Source: DATLLN01 sp963797175 (lineage in GTDB: Bacteria; Actinomycetota; Thermoleophilia; Gaiellales; JAICJC01). Taken from it: 64,000 bases of DNA. The stretch spans positions 868,001 to 932,000 of the forward strand of contig CAWCOL010000009.1 in assembly GCA_963797175.1 (NCBI GenBank). Reading direction: 5' to 3'. The notes under the pieces are model-generated. The model saw nothing but the letters and a program-made list of their open reading frames with translations. It was not told the DNA's origin and ran no database searches. The translations under genes were made by a program, and so were the position numbers. Below are positions 25,422 to 34,100 of the stretch, one piece after another. Numbering within the stretch: the first letter of the stretch is position 1; each line of letters starts with the position of its first letter.

Positions 25422-26089
25422 GCGCGCAGCCGGAGCCCGCGCGGCGCGTCTCGCCGTGGTGGCTGCTGCCGCCGTCGCTGCTGTTCCTGCTCAACTTCGC
25501 AGCCGCCGCCACGGCCGGGTCGTCGGGCGAGCGCAACGGCGTCTACAAGGCCTCGTACCTGGGCGCCGCCCTGGTCACGTCGCTGGTGCTGCTGGGCTAC
25601 GCGGTGCTGGCGGTGACGGTGTCGGGCGGCCCCATCCGCGAGCTGCTGGCCGTGCGGCGGGTACCGCTCCGCCGCGCCGTCAAGCTGGCGGCCGCCGCGT
25701 TCGCTGTCGCGCTCACCGTCAGCCTGCTGCTGGAGCCGCTGCTGTCGCCGGACAAGGCGCAGGGCGTGACCCCGCAGCACACGCCCCGCGACGGCCGCGA
25801 GTGGCTGCTGCTGGCGGCCTCGCTGGTACTGCTGGGGCTGATCGTCCCCGTCTGCGAGGAGCTCTTCTTCCGCGGGTTCGGGTTCGCCGCGGCCGGTGCG
25901 CACGCGCTGCCGGTGACCTCGGTCATGTTCGCCGTCGCCCACGCCTACCCGGCGGTGCTGCCGATCGTGCTGGTCGCCGGCTTCGCCCTGGGCGAGGTGC
26001 GCAGGCGCAGCGACTCGGTGCTGCCCGGCATGATGGCGCACGCGGCGTTCAACATCACGGGCCTCCTGGTGGCGCTGGCGACGACCTGA
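25418..26089 (+). CDS. CPBP-family intramembrane metalloprotease
   Basis: 223 residues, about six membrane helices. The CPBP (Abi/Rce1-like) signature is complete: VCEELFFRGFGF (EExxxR), SVMFAVAH and MMAHAAFNITG, which together make the zinc or catalytic site in the membrane. Members process prenylated or other membrane peptides; many bacterial ones have no known substrate. It is translationally coupled to the HAD gene. The reason for pairing with a binding lipoprotein is not evident. Confidence 0.87.
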   Translation: MSAQPEPARRVSPWWLLPPSLLFLLNFAAAATAGSSGERNGVYKASYLGAALVTSLVLLGYAVLAVTVSGGPIRELLAVRRVPLRRAVKLAAAAFAVALTVSLLLEPLLSPDKAQGVTPQHTPRDGREWLLLAASLVLLGLIVPVCEELFFRGFGFAAAGAHALPVTSVMFAVAHAYPAVLPIVLVAGFALGEVRRRSDSVLPGMMAHAAFNITGLLVALATT

Positions 26090-26126
26090 AACCGGGCCGA
26101 TCGGCCGTCGGTAGACTGCGCCGACC

Positions 26127-26417
26127 GTGGACCCCGCCGCCGATCCCACCGTCCAGCACTACCGCCGCGAGATCACCGAGCAGGACGAGGCGATCGTGGC
26201 CGCCCTGAACCGCCGCATCACCCTGGTCGGCGAGCTGTTCGAGCACAAGCGTGCGAACGGCTACCCGATCAGCGACCCCGACCGGGAGCAACGGCTGCTC
26301 GCCCGGCTGGCGGCCGCGAACGACGGCCCGCTCTCCCGCGAGCGGCTGGCCGAGCTGGTCACGCTGGTGCTGGACATCTGCCGCACCGAGTCGGCAGAGC
26401 CCGGCGATCCTGCCTGA
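26127..26417 (+). CDS. Chorismate mutase type II (AroQ class)
   Basis: 96 residues, all alpha. The pattern is YRREITEQDEAIVAALNRR, then LVGELFEHKRANGYPISDPD, REQRLLARLAAAN and a C-terminal helix, as in monofunctional AroQ mutases. It converts chorismate to prephenate for phenylalanine and tyrosine. GTG 26127 matches the family N-terminus. No signal peptide is seen, so it is cytosolic. It stands alone, 37 bp after the protease gene and 60 bp before the ABC gene. Confidence 0.87.
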   Translation: MDPAADPTVQHYRREITEQDEAIVAALNRRITLVGELFEHKRANGYPISDPDREQRLLARLAAANDGPLSRERLAELVTLVLDICRTESAEPGDPA

Positions 26418-26477
26418 ACGACCGTCCGGGAGAGGTCGTGTAGGGTGCGGATCGGGAGCCAACCTGCAGGAGGACCT

Positions 26478-27239
26478 GTGACCGACGAGCACCCTGTCGC
26501 GACGGCCACGGCCGTCGAATGCAGCGATGTCACCCGCCGTTACGGTGAAGGGGACACCGCCGTCGATGCCCTTCGAGGCGTCTCGCTGACCATCCCGCCG
26601 GGCCAGTTCACGGCTGTGATGGGCCCCTCGGGATCGGGCAAGTCGACGCTGATGCACATCCTGGCCGGCCTCGACCTGCCCACCACCGGCACCGTCTCCA
26701 TCGGTGGCAACGACATCACGACCATGAACGATACGCAGCTCACCCAGCTGCGGCGCGACCACATCGGCTTCATCTTCCAGTTCTTCAACCTGTTGCCGAT
26801 GTTGACAGCGGAGGAGAACATCCTGCTGCCGCTGCGGCTCGCCGGCGAGCAGGTGGACGACACGTGGGCGAACGAGATCATCGCCAAGGTCGGCCTGGCC
26901 GATCGCCGCAAGCACCGCCCGTCGGAGCTGTCCGGCGGCCAGCAGCAGCGGGTGGCGATCGCGCGGGCGCTGGCGTCGCGGCCGACCGTGATGTTCGCCG
27001 ACGAGCCGACCGGCAACCTGGACTCGGCGACCAGCGCCGAGATCCTGACGCTGCTGCGGGAGATGGTGACGACCTACGGCCAGACCACGGTGATGGTCAC
27101 CCATGACGCCCATGCCGCATCGATGGCGGACCGGGTGCTGTTCCTCGGGGACGGCCTGATCGTCCGCGACCAGGGCCGCTCCCAGCCGGGCGAGGTCATC
27201 GCCGCGATGGCCGAGGTGGCGGGGGTCGGCACCCAATGA
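26478..27239 (+). CDS. ABC transporter ATP-binding protein, MacB/LolD type
   Basis: 253 residues. Walker A GPSGSGKSTLMHIL, Q loop in FIFQFFNLLPMLTAEEN, signature LSGGQQQRVAIARALAS, Walker B VMFADEPTGNLDS and H-loop VMVTHDA. The GNLDS form and N-terminal layout are typical of the MacB/FtsE/LolD branch that drives FtsX-type permeases. GTG 26478 has AGGAGG 5 nt upstream. Its stop overlaps the permease start (ATGA). Confidence 0.92.
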   Translation: MTDEHPVATATAVECSDVTRRYGEGDTAVDALRGVSLTIPPGQFTAVMGPSGSGKSTLMHILAGLDLPTTGTVSIGGNDITTMNDTQLTQLRRDHIGFIFQFFNLLPMLTAEENILLPLRLAGEQVDDTWANEIIAKVGLADRRKHRPSELSGGQQQRVAIARALASRPTVMFADEPTGNLDSATSAEILTLLREMVTTYGQTTVMVTHDAHAASMADRVLFLGDGLIVRDQGRSQPGEVIAAMAEVAGVGTQ

Positions 27240-30034
27240 TGCGGGTCGCGCTGCGCGGGATGTGGGGCCGCAAGCTCCGCACCGTGCTGACGGCGATCTC
27301 GATCATCCTCGGCGCGGCCATGATCACGGGCACGTTCATCGTGCGCGACCAGATCACGAACGCGTTCTCGAACATCTTCGAGGAGAGCAACAAGGGCATC
27401 GACGTCGTGCTCTCGCGCAAGACGGCCTTCACGGCCGACAACTCCCAGGCCGGCCCACTGCCGGCCTCGGTGATCGACCTGGCCAAGGGCGTCGACGGCG
27501 TCAAGCAGGCCGAAGGGCAGGTGCAGGCGCTGGGCTCGATCGTGGTCGGCGGCAAGGCCGTCACCTCCAACAGCGGCGCGCCCAACCTCGTGCTCTCATA
27601 CGTCGACGCGCCGTTCAGCAACTCCCAGTTCACCAGCGGCGGGCCTCCCACCGACGGGTCGGTGGCCGTCAACCAGAAGCTCGCCGACGACAAGCACCTG
27701 CGCACCGGCCAGCGGGTGGGCCTGGCCACCGAGCAGGGCGTCCAGCCGGTCACGATCTCGGGCATCTTCACGCTGGCCGGGGTGTCCTCGATCGGCGGGG
27801 CGACGATCGTCGTGCCCACGTTCTCCGACACCCAGCGCTGGTTCGACCGGGTGGGCAAGACGTCCGTGGTCTACCTCCAGGCCGAGCCGGGCGTCTCGCC
27901 GGGCGAGCTGAAGACGCGCGTCCAGGCGGCCGTGCCGGACACGGTCAAGGTGCAGACCGGCCAGGAGAACGCCAAGGAGCAGACCGACCAGGTCGCCGGG
28001 GGCATCAACGGCTTCCTGACGCCGCTCCTGCTCGCGTTCGCCGGCGCCGCCGTGTTCGTCGGCCTGTTCATCATCTTCAACACCTACTCGATCACCGTCG
28101 CCCAGCGCATGCGGGAGTTCGCCATGCTGCGCACGCTCGGCGCCAGCAGGCGCCAGGTGCTGCGCTCCGTGCTGATCGAGGCGGGGCTGATGGGACTGAT
28201 CGCGTCGCTGATCGGGATCGGCCTCGGCGTGCTGTTCGCACTGGGGCTGAACGCCCTGTTCAGATCTGCGGGCTTCGGCCTGCCCACGTCCGCGATGCGG
28301 CTGCCGATCCTGCTCGGCGTCGTGCTGCCGATCGCGGTCGGCGTGGGCTCGGCCCTGGTCGCCTCGGTCGCACCGGCGGTGCGGGCGACCCGCGTGCCGC
28401 CGATCGCCGCGCTGCGCGAGGGCTTCGTGCTGCCGGCCGGACGGTTCTCGCGGTTCGTGCCCTACATCGGCGGGCTGGTCGCACTGCTCGGCATCGGCCT
28501 GATCGCCTTCGCGATCAGCTCCGGCGGCGGCGCCTCGCGGGTGCTGCTGACGATGGCCGCCGGCGCGATCATGGCGTTCATCGGCGTCGCGCTGCTGTCG
28601 CGGCTGCTGATCCGGCCCGTCGCGGGTGCCCTCGGCGCCTGCCTCGAGCTGGTGCTGCGGGTGATCCGCTTCGGCGGCCGCGTGCGGGACGCGATCCCGG
28701 TGCTCGGCCCGCTCGTCCGCCGCGCCGGCTACGGGCTGACGCTGGGCTACGTCCAGGTCGGCCTGGGCGGGCTGCTGGTCACGGTGCTCCTGCTCGCCGG
28801 CGGCACCACGATCCCCGCCGTCATCGTGCTCGTGATCACCGTCGCCTGGACGGCCTGGCTGTGGCGGCGACGGCCGCGCGAGTGGCCCTGGGATCCCGCA
28901 TCGCCCACCTCCGGGCGGCTGGCGCGGGAGAACACGTCGCGCAACCCCGGCCGCACCGCGGTGACCGCTGCGGCCCTGATGATCGGCGTCGCCCTGGTGG
29001 TGTTCGTCGCCGTGTTCGTGAACGGGTTCAAGGAGTCGTTCCTGGGCGCGATCGACCGCTCGATCACCAGCGACCTGATCATCCAGTCGGACAGCTTCAC
29101 GCCCATCCCGGCCGACGCCGTCCACGCGGCGGCAAGCGCGCCCGGCGTGCAGACGGCGTCCGCGATCCAGTTCACCGACGCCAAGATCAACAACGGGGGC
29201 ACCGACACCGTCAACGGCGTCGATCCCAAGACCTTCGCCAAGGTCTACAAGTTCGACTGGCTGAACGGCGGGTCGAACCGGCTGCTGACGGCGCTGCAGC
29301 CCGACCAGGCGCTGATCGAGAAACAGTTCGCCAAGTCGCACAACCTCAAGGACGGCGACACGTTCCGGCTGACCAGCGTGGACGGCAACCACCTCAAGCT
29401 CACCGTTGCCGGCGAGTACAACGACCCGGTGCTGATGACGGGGCTGATCATCCCCTCGACCACGTTCAACACGTTCGCGCCGGGCAGCAAGGACCCGGGC
29501 GTGCTGCTGGTCGAGTTCGACCCGGGGCCGCAGGGCGCGGTGGCAAAGGCCGCCGTCACGCAGGCGTTCAAGCAGTTCCCCGCCGCGAAGGTGCGGACGA
29601 ACGCCGAGTACAAGGCCAACACCGAGGACCAGGTCAACCAGTTCCTGGCACTGCTCTACGTGATGCTGGCGATGTGCGTGATCATCTCCCTGATCGGGAT
29701 CGTCAACACGCTGGCGCTATCGGTGTTCGAGCGGACGCGCGAGATCGGCATGCTGCGCGCCGTAGGCATGACCCGGCGGCAGCTGCGCCGCGTGATCCGC
29801 TTCGAGTCGGTGATCACCGCGATCATCGGCGGGATCCTCGGCATCCTGCTCGGCGTCCTGTTCGGCTGGGTCGTCACCAAGGGCCTGTCCGACCAGGGCG
29901 TGGTGTTCGCGGTGCCGGTCGCGCAGCTGGTGCTGTGCCTCGTCGTCGCGACGATCGTCGGCCTGCTGGCCGCGATCCTGCCCGCGCGCCGCGCCGCCAA
30001 GCTGAACGTGCTCGAGGCGCTCCAGTACGAATAG
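27236..30034 (+). CDS. FtsX/MacB-like ABC permease with two FtsX modules
   Basis: 932 residues. N-terminal helix (~12-35), an extracytoplasmic domain, then a first FtsX block (~255-400, REFAMLRTLGASRRQVLRSV). Central helices follow, then a second extracytoplasmic domain (~590-790) and a second FtsX block (~800-930, TREIGMLRAVGMTRRQLRRV, ending ARRAAKLNVLEALQYE). With its ATPase it is a mechanotransmitting exporter that moves lipids, peptides or other compounds away from the membrane. The substrate is unknown; no regulator or peptide gene is beside it. Confidence 0.9.
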   Translation: MMRVALRGMWGRKLRTVLTAISIILGAAMITGTFIVRDQITNAFSNIFEESNKGIDVVLSRKTAFTADNSQAGPLPASVIDLAKGVDGVKQAEGQVQALGSIVVGGKAVTSNSGAPNLVLSYVDAPFSNSQFTSGGPPTDGSVAVNQKLADDKHLRTGQRVGLATEQGVQPVTISGIFTLAGVSSIGGATIVVPTFSDTQRWFDRVGKTSVVYLQAEPGVSPGELKTRVQAAVPDTVKVQTGQENAKEQTDQVAGGINGFLTPLLLAFAGAAVFVGLFIIFNTYSITVAQRMREFAMLRTLGASRRQVLRSVLIEAGLMGLIASLIGIGLGVLFALGLNALFRSAGFGLPTSAMRLPILLGVVLPIAVGVGSALVASVAPAVRATRVPPIAALREGFVLPAGRFSRFVPYIGGLVALLGIGLIAFAISSGGGASRVLLTMAAGAIMAFIGVALLSRLLIRPVAGALGACLELVLRVIRFGGRVRDAIPVLGPLVRRAGYGLTLGYVQVGLGGLLVTVLLLAGGTTIPAVIVLVITVAWTAWLWRRRPREWPWDPASPTSGRLARENTSRNPGRTAVTAAALMIGVALVVFVAVFVNGFKESFLGAIDRSITSDLIIQSDSFTPIPADAVHAAASAPGVQTASAIQFTDAKINNGGTDTVNGVDPKTFAKVYKFDWLNGGSNRLLTALQPDQALIEKQFAKSHNLKDGDTFRLTSVDGNHLKLTVAGEYNDPVLMTGLIIPSTTFNTFAPGSKDPGVLLVEFDPGPQGAVAKAAVTQAFKQFPAAKVRTNAEYKANTEDQVNQFLALLYVMLAMCVIISLIGIVNTLALSVFERTREIGMLRAVGMTRRQLRRVIRFESVITAIIGGILGILLGVLFGWVVTKGLSDQGVVFAVPVAQLVLCLVVATIVGLLAAILPARRAAKLNVLEALQYE

Positions 30035-30083
30035 GTCAGACGGCTTGCGCCGGCGCGGGGTCAGACGACCTGCGCCGGCGCCC
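30034..30083. repeat. 25-bp tandem duplication at convergent gene ends
   Basis: GGTCAGACGGCTTGCGCCGG (30034) recurs as GGTCAGACGACCTGCGCCGG (30059), both running on into CGC. The period is 25 bp. The first copy begins on the last base of the exporter permease; the second encodes the last residues (APAQVV-stop) of cysA on the other strand. Each copy holds the palindrome GCGCCGGCGC, so the pair could form a bidirectional terminator-like structure. Confidence 0.65.
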
Positions 30084-31041
30084 CGTCCTGCTCCCAGCGC
30101 CGTACCTTGCGCGGCCGCACGAAGACGGCGTTGCCGGCCTCGATGCCGAGCGAGTCGGCCTCGTCGCGGGTGAGCTGTGCAACCAGGCTCTCGCCGTCCT
30201 CCAGCCGCAGGTGCACGCGCACCTCCCAGCCCAGGTGGACGACGCGCTCGACCTGCGCCGGCAGCGTGGTGCCGTTGGGCGCGTGGCGCACCTCGATGTC
30301 GTGCGGGCGCACCATCGCGTCTCCCAGCTCGGAGACCGGGCCGACGAAGCTCATCACGAACCGGTTGGCGGGGTGCTCGTAGAGCTCCCGCGGCCCTCCC
30401 GACTGCTCGATGCGGCCGCCCTGCATGACGACGACGGTGTCGGCGACCTCCATCGCCTCCTCCTGGTCGTGCGTGACGATCACGGTGGTGACGTGCACCT
30501 CGTCGTGCAGGCGCCGCAGCCACTCGCGCAGGTCCTTGCGGACGCGGGCGTCGAGCGCGCCGAACGGCTCGTCCAGCAGCAGCACCTCGGGCTCGACGGC
30601 CAGCGCACGGGCCAGCGCCATGCGCTGACGCTGCCCGCCGGAGAGCTGCGACGGGTAGCGGTCGCCGAGACCGTCCAGGTGCACCAGCTCGATCAGCTCG
30701 GCGACCCGCTGCTTGGTCTCGTCCTTGGGCTTGTGGCGGATCTCGAGGCCGAAGGCGATGTTCTTGGCAACGGTCATGTGCTTGAACGCGGCGTAGTGCT
30801 GGAACACGAAGCCGATGCCGCGCTTGTGGGCGGGCAGTGCCGAGACGTCCTTGCCGCGCAGGCTGACGGTGCCGGTGTCCGGCTGCTCCAGCCCGGCGAT
30901 GACGCGCAGGAGCGTCGACTTGCCGCTGCCGCTGGGGCCGAGCAGGGCCGTCAGCGATCCGTCGGGGATCTCCAGGGAGACGTCGTCCAGTGCGACGAAG
31001 TCGCCGAAACGCTTGGTCACGTTGAGTGCGTGGATCGCCAT
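30061..31041 (-). CDS. cysA: Sulfate/thiosulfate import ATP-binding protein CysA
   Basis: 326 residues. Walker A GPSGSGKSTLLRVI, signature LSGGQRQRMALARALA, Walker B VLLLDEPFGALDARVRKDL, H-loop VTHDQEEAMEVAD, then a C-terminal TOBE-like regulatory domain (~235-326). The sequence around VFQHYAAFKHMTVAKN is characteristic of CysA. It energises sulfate uptake with CysTW and the binding lipoprotein. ATG 31041 overlaps the cysW stop by one base. The last six codons lie inside a tandem repeat. Confidence 0.92.
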   Translation of the reverse strand: MAIHALNVTKRFGDFVALDDVSLEIPDGSLTALLGPSGSGKSTLLRVIAGLEQPDTGTVSLRGKDVSALPAHKRGIGFVFQHYAAFKHMTVAKNIAFGLEIRHKPKDETKQRVAELIELVHLDGLGDRYPSQLSGGQRQRMALARALAVEPEVLLLDEPFGALDARVRKDLREWLRRLHDEVHVTTVIVTHDQEEAMEVADTVVVMQGGRIEQSGGPRELYEHPANRFVMSFVGPVSELGDAMVRPHDIEVRHAPNGTTLPAQVERVVHLGWEVRVHLRLEDGESLVAQLTRDEADSLGIEAGNAVFVRPRKVRRWEQDGAPAQVV

Positions 31042-31835
31042 CAGGCCTCCTTGCTGCGGGGCTTGAAGAGGGTCATGAGGAGCACGGTGCTGAGGGCGAT
31101 CACAGCGAGCACGACGGACGCCGAGTAGGCACCCTGCTTGTCGAAGCCCTCGTAGGCGCGCTTCACGAAGAGCGGCATCGTCTCGGTCTGGCCGATGACG
31201 TTGCCCGACACGACGGCGACGGCGCCGTACTCGCCGATCGCCCGCGCGGTGGTCAGGATCACGCCGTAGATCACGCCCCAGCGGATCGCCGGCAGCGTGA
31301 CCCGGCGGAAGGTGGTGACCGCGTTGGCGCCCAGCGTGGCGGCGGCCTGTTCCTGCTCGGTGCCGATCTCACGCAGCACCGGCATCACCTCGCGGGCCAC
31401 GAAGGGCAGCGAGACGAAGATGGTGGCGAGCACCATGCCCGGCATCGAGAAGATCACCTGCACGCCCTCGCGGGCGAGCGCGGCGCCGAACCAGCCGTCC
31501 TGGCCATAGGCCAGGATCAGGCAGAGGCCGACGACCACCGGCGAGAGCGCAAACGGGAGCGCCAGGACCGCGTTGACCACGGCCTTGCCGGGGAAGCTGT
31601 GCCGCACCAGCATGATCGCGATGATGATCCCGAAGACGGTGTTGAGCGGCACCACGATGGCGGCGATCTCGAGCGTCAGGCGCAGCGCGTGGAGCGCGTC
31701 CGGCTGCGTCACCGCCGTCCAGAACGGGCCGAAGCCGTCCTCGAAGGCGCGGCGCATGATCATCCCCACCGGCACCAGCACGATCAGACCCATGTAGGCG
31801 AGCGCGAGGGTGCGGAGCCCGTATTTAGCGATCAT
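31041..31835 (-). CDS. cysW: Sulfate ABC transporter permease CysW
   Basis: 264 residues with six membrane helices. The EAA loop is in EQAAATLGANAVTTFRRVTLP, and the C-terminal part reads ARAIGEYGAVAVVSGNVIGQ, typical of CysW. It pairs with CysT to form the sulfate channel. ATG 31835 overlaps cysT by 11 bp. Confidence 0.92.
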   Translation of the reverse strand: MIAKYGLRTLALAYMGLIVLVPVGMIMRRAFEDGFGPFWTAVTQPDALHALRLTLEIAAIVVPLNTVFGIIIAIMLVRHSFPGKAVVNAVLALPFALSPVVVGLCLILAYGQDGWFGAALAREGVQVIFSMPGMVLATIFVSLPFVAREVMPVLREIGTEQEQAAATLGANAVTTFRRVTLPAIRWGVIYGVILTTARAIGEYGAVAVVSGNVIGQTETMPLFVKRAYEGFDKQGAYSASVVLAVIALSTVLLMTLFKPRSKEA

Positions 31836-32664
31836 GGCGCGTCCCCCATCGCTGGATCAGTGAGATGCAGAGCAGGATCGCCAGCGCCAGCAGCAACAGC
31901 ACGAAGGCGATGGCGGCCGCGGCGTCGGTGTTGTCGCTCTCGACGCGGCCGTAGATCAGCACGGAGGCGACCTGGGTCTGGAACGGGATGTTGCCCGAGA
32001 TGAGGACGACCGAGCCGAACTCGCCGATCGCCTTGGCCAGCGCCAGCCCGCCGCCGGAAAGGATTGCCGGGAGGAGGTTCGGGAAGACGACGCGGCGGAA
32101 GGTCGTGACCGGCCGGGCGCCCAGCGACGCGGCGGCCTCCTCCATCTCCCGGTCGAGCTCGTGCAGCACGGGCTGCACGCTGCGCACGACGAACGGCAGC
32201 GTCTCGAACATGAGCGCGAGCACGATGCCGGCACGGGTGTACGCGACGTTGATGCCGAGCGGCGAGTCCTGCCCGTAGAGCAGCAGCAGGACGACGCCGA
32301 CGACGATGGTGGGCAGCGCGAACGGCAGGTCGACCAGCGTGTTCAGCACGCCCTGGCCGACGAACCGGTCGCGCACCAGCACCCAGGCCAGGATCGTGCC
32401 GAACACGGCGTTCAGGAAGACCACGATCAGGGCGACGACGACCGTCAGCTTGAGCGCGGCGACGGCGTCGGGTGCGGTGACCGCGTCCCAGAACCCGCTC
32501 CAGCCGCCGGCGGTGGCCTGGTAGGCGAGCGCCGCGAGCGGGATCAGGACGATCAGGCTCAGGTAGAGGACGGCGAGCCCCGCCGCCAGCCCAGGAACGG
32601 CGGCGGCGGGGTTCAGCGTCCGTGCGGGACCCGGGAGGGCGCTAGCTTGTGGTCGAGACGCCAA
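31825..32664 (-). CDS. cysT: Sulfate ABC transporter permease CysT (CysU)
   Basis: 279 residues, six helices. The EAA loop is in EEAAASLGARPVTTFRRVVF and the family block is AKAIGEFGSVVLISGNIPFQ. The start is uncertain: TTG 32664 overlaps the binding-protein gene by 23 bp and gives a long N-terminus before the first helix (~25). No ATG is available upstream of that helix. The overlap suggests translational coupling to the binding-protein gene. Confidence 0.88.
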   Translation of the reverse strand: MASRPQASALPGPARTLNPAAAVPGLAAGLAVLYLSLIVLIPLAALAYQATAGGWSGFWDAVTAPDAVAALKLTVVVALIVVFLNAVFGTILAWVLVRDRFVGQGVLNTLVDLPFALPTIVVGVVLLLLYGQDSPLGINVAYTRAGIVLALMFETLPFVVRSVQPVLHELDREMEEAAASLGARPVTTFRRVVFPNLLPAILSGGGLALAKAIGEFGSVVLISGNIPFQTQVASVLIYGRVESDNTDAAAAIAFVLLLLALAILLCISLIQRWGTRHDR

Positions 32665-33652
32665 TCGACTGCTCCACCTTCGCCATGATCCCGTTCGTGT
32701 CGTCGAAGAACTGGTCCTTGATCTTGCTCCAGCCGCCGAGGCTGTCGATCGTGAACTCCTCCGGCGGGGTCGGGAACGTGTACTTGCCTGTCACACCCGA
32801 GACGACCGGGCGGTAGCCGTTATCAGCGAAGATCTTCTGAGCCTCGGGGGTGTAGAGGTAGTTGAGGAAGTCCTTCGCCGCCTTCGGCGCGGTCTTGGTC
32901 ACCGCGGCGACGGTCTGGATCAGGATGGTCTGGTCGGGGACGACGTAGTCCACGTCCTCGCCCTTGGCCTGCGCCAGGATCGCCTCGTTCTCGTAGGAGA
33001 GGAGGACGTCGCCCTTGCCTCCGGTGAACGTCGCCAGCGCGTTGCGCGCACTGTCGTCCTGCACCGGCACGTTCTTGAACAGCGAGTAGAGGTACTGCTG
33101 TGCCTCCGCCGGCGTCTTGCCTTGCTTGAGCTGCGCGCCGTAGGCCGCCATCACGTTCCAGCGGGCGCCGCCCGAGGTGAACGGGTTGGGCGTGATCACC
33201 TCGACACCAGGCTTGATCAGGTCGTCCCACGTGTGGATGTTCTTCGGGTTGCCCTTGCGGACGACGAAGACCACCACGGAGTTGACCAGCACGCCCTTGT
33301 ACTGACCCGTGTCCCAGCTCGACGCAACCTTGCCGTCGTCCACCAGGCGGTCGATGTCGGGCGAGAGGGCGAAGTGCACGAAGTCGGCCGGCTGGCCGGC
33401 ATCCACCGCACGGCTCTGGTCGCCCGACGATCCGTAGGACTGCGAGAAGCTCACGTCCTTGCCGTCGGCGGTCTTGTTGAAGGCCGGGATCAGCTGGGCG
33501 TAGGCCTCAGCCGGGGTCGAGTAGGCGACCAGGTTGATCTTGGTGCTGTTCCCACCCCCGGACCCGCTCGAGCCACCGCACGCCGAGGCAACCGCGATCA
33601 GAACGAGCATCAGTCCGCTGAGGGCAACACGCAAAACTTTGGGTGAATACAA
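32642..33652 (-). CDS. Sulfate-binding lipoprotein (Sbp/CysP family)
   Basis: 336 residues. A short basic n-region, hydrophobic stretch and lipobox (AVASAC, Cys ~25), then a Gly/Ser linker. The body matches the sulfate-binding family: LVAYSTPAEAYAQLIPAF, QSYGSSGDQSRAV, NPKNIHTWDDLIKPGVEV, NPFTSGGARWNVMAAYGA and GKGDVLLSYENEA. It delivers sulfate or thiosulfate to CysTWA. The start is TTG 33652, which lies inside one arm of the inverted repeat 33641-33713. AAGGGGA upstream can serve as ribosome site. Confidence 0.9.
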   Translation of the reverse strand: MYSPKVLRVALSGLMLVLIAVASACGGSSGSGGGNSTKINLVAYSTPAEAYAQLIPAFNKTADGKDVSFSQSYGSSGDQSRAVDAGQPADFVHFALSPDIDRLVDDGKVASSWDTGQYKGVLVNSVVVFVVRKGNPKNIHTWDDLIKPGVEVITPNPFTSGGARWNVMAAYGAQLKQGKTPAEAQQYLYSLFKNVPVQDDSARNALATFTGGKGDVLLSYENEAILAQAKGEDVDYVVPDQTILIQTVAAVTKTAPKAAKDFLNYLYTPEAQKIFADNGYRPVVSGVTGKYTFPTPPEEFTIDSLGGWSKIKDQFFDDTNGIMAKVEQSIGVSTTS

Positions 33653-33713
33653 CTTTTCCCCTTTGTCGATTGACTTAGTGGACTACTGGAGCGTACGCTG
33701 CTTGTATTCACCC
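33641..33713. promoter_or_regulatory. Inverted repeat flanking the sulfate/XRE divergent promoter
   Basis: Perfect 12-bp arms GGGTGAATACAA (33641-33652) and TTGTATTCACCC (33702-33713) face each other across 49 bp between the divergent sulfate operon and the XRE gene. A + strand promoter candidate lies between them: TTGACT (33670-33675), 18-bp spacer, TACGCT (33694-33699). The AT-rich arms stand out in this GC-rich DNA. They could be paired operators, plausibly for the adjacent regulator. Confidence 0.6.
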
Positions 33714-33737
33714 GTCAACACGCAACCGACTGAGGAC

Positions 33738-34058
33738 ATGCGAGCGACGATGACACCCACCACGACGATCGGCCTGAACCTCCGCAGGCTCACCGGGATG
33801 CACGGCCTCCTCCAGCGCGAGCTGGCCGGCTACCTGGGACTCTCGGAGCAGGGCCTCTGGAACATCCTGTCCGGCCGCTCGGAGCCGAGGACGCGCACGG
33901 TGCAGCAGTGCGCCCGCGCGTTCGGCATCACCGTCGACCAGCTGCTGGCCGACACCGGCACCTGCATGCGGGCCGCGGCGGCCGTCTACGAGACCGCCCC
34001 GGTGCGCGCGCTGGCCGAGGGCGACGACTGGGAGCCCGCAGCGGTCAGCACCGCCTGA
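33738..34058 (+). CDS. XRE-type (helix-turn-helix) transcriptional regulator
   Basis: About 106 residues. The HTH covers residues ~10-65: IGLNLRRLTGMHGLLQRELA, GYLGLSEQGLWNILSGRSEP and TVQQCARAFGITVDQLLAD. The C-terminal ~35 residues are acidic and hold one Cys. The start is ATG 33738 or ATG 33750; the Shine-Dalgarno GAGGA is too close to the first and rather far from the second. It is divergent from the sulfate operon with an inverted repeat between, so control of sulfate uptake is likely but unproven. Confidence 0.75.
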   Translation: MRATMTPTTTIGLNLRRLTGMHGLLQRELAGYLGLSEQGLWNILSGRSEPRTRTVQQCARAFGITVDQLLADTGTCMRAAAAVYETAPVRALAEGDDWEPAAVSTA

Positions 34059-34100
34059 CCTCCGGTGTGGGGCTGCAATGGTGCGGCCCCACGCGCTGCC

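Noticed and set aside
27262..31128. Open frame of about 1290 codons overlapping the FtsX permease and cysA
   Set aside because: Out-of-frame translation of the permease, then antisense of cysA; Arg/Gly/Ala-rich with no domain.
30061..33652. Molybdate rather than sulfate importer, given the Moco genes
   Set aside because: Two separate permeases (CysT, CysW), the CysA sequence and the STPAEAYAQLIPAF-type binding protein are those of sulfate/thiosulfate systems.
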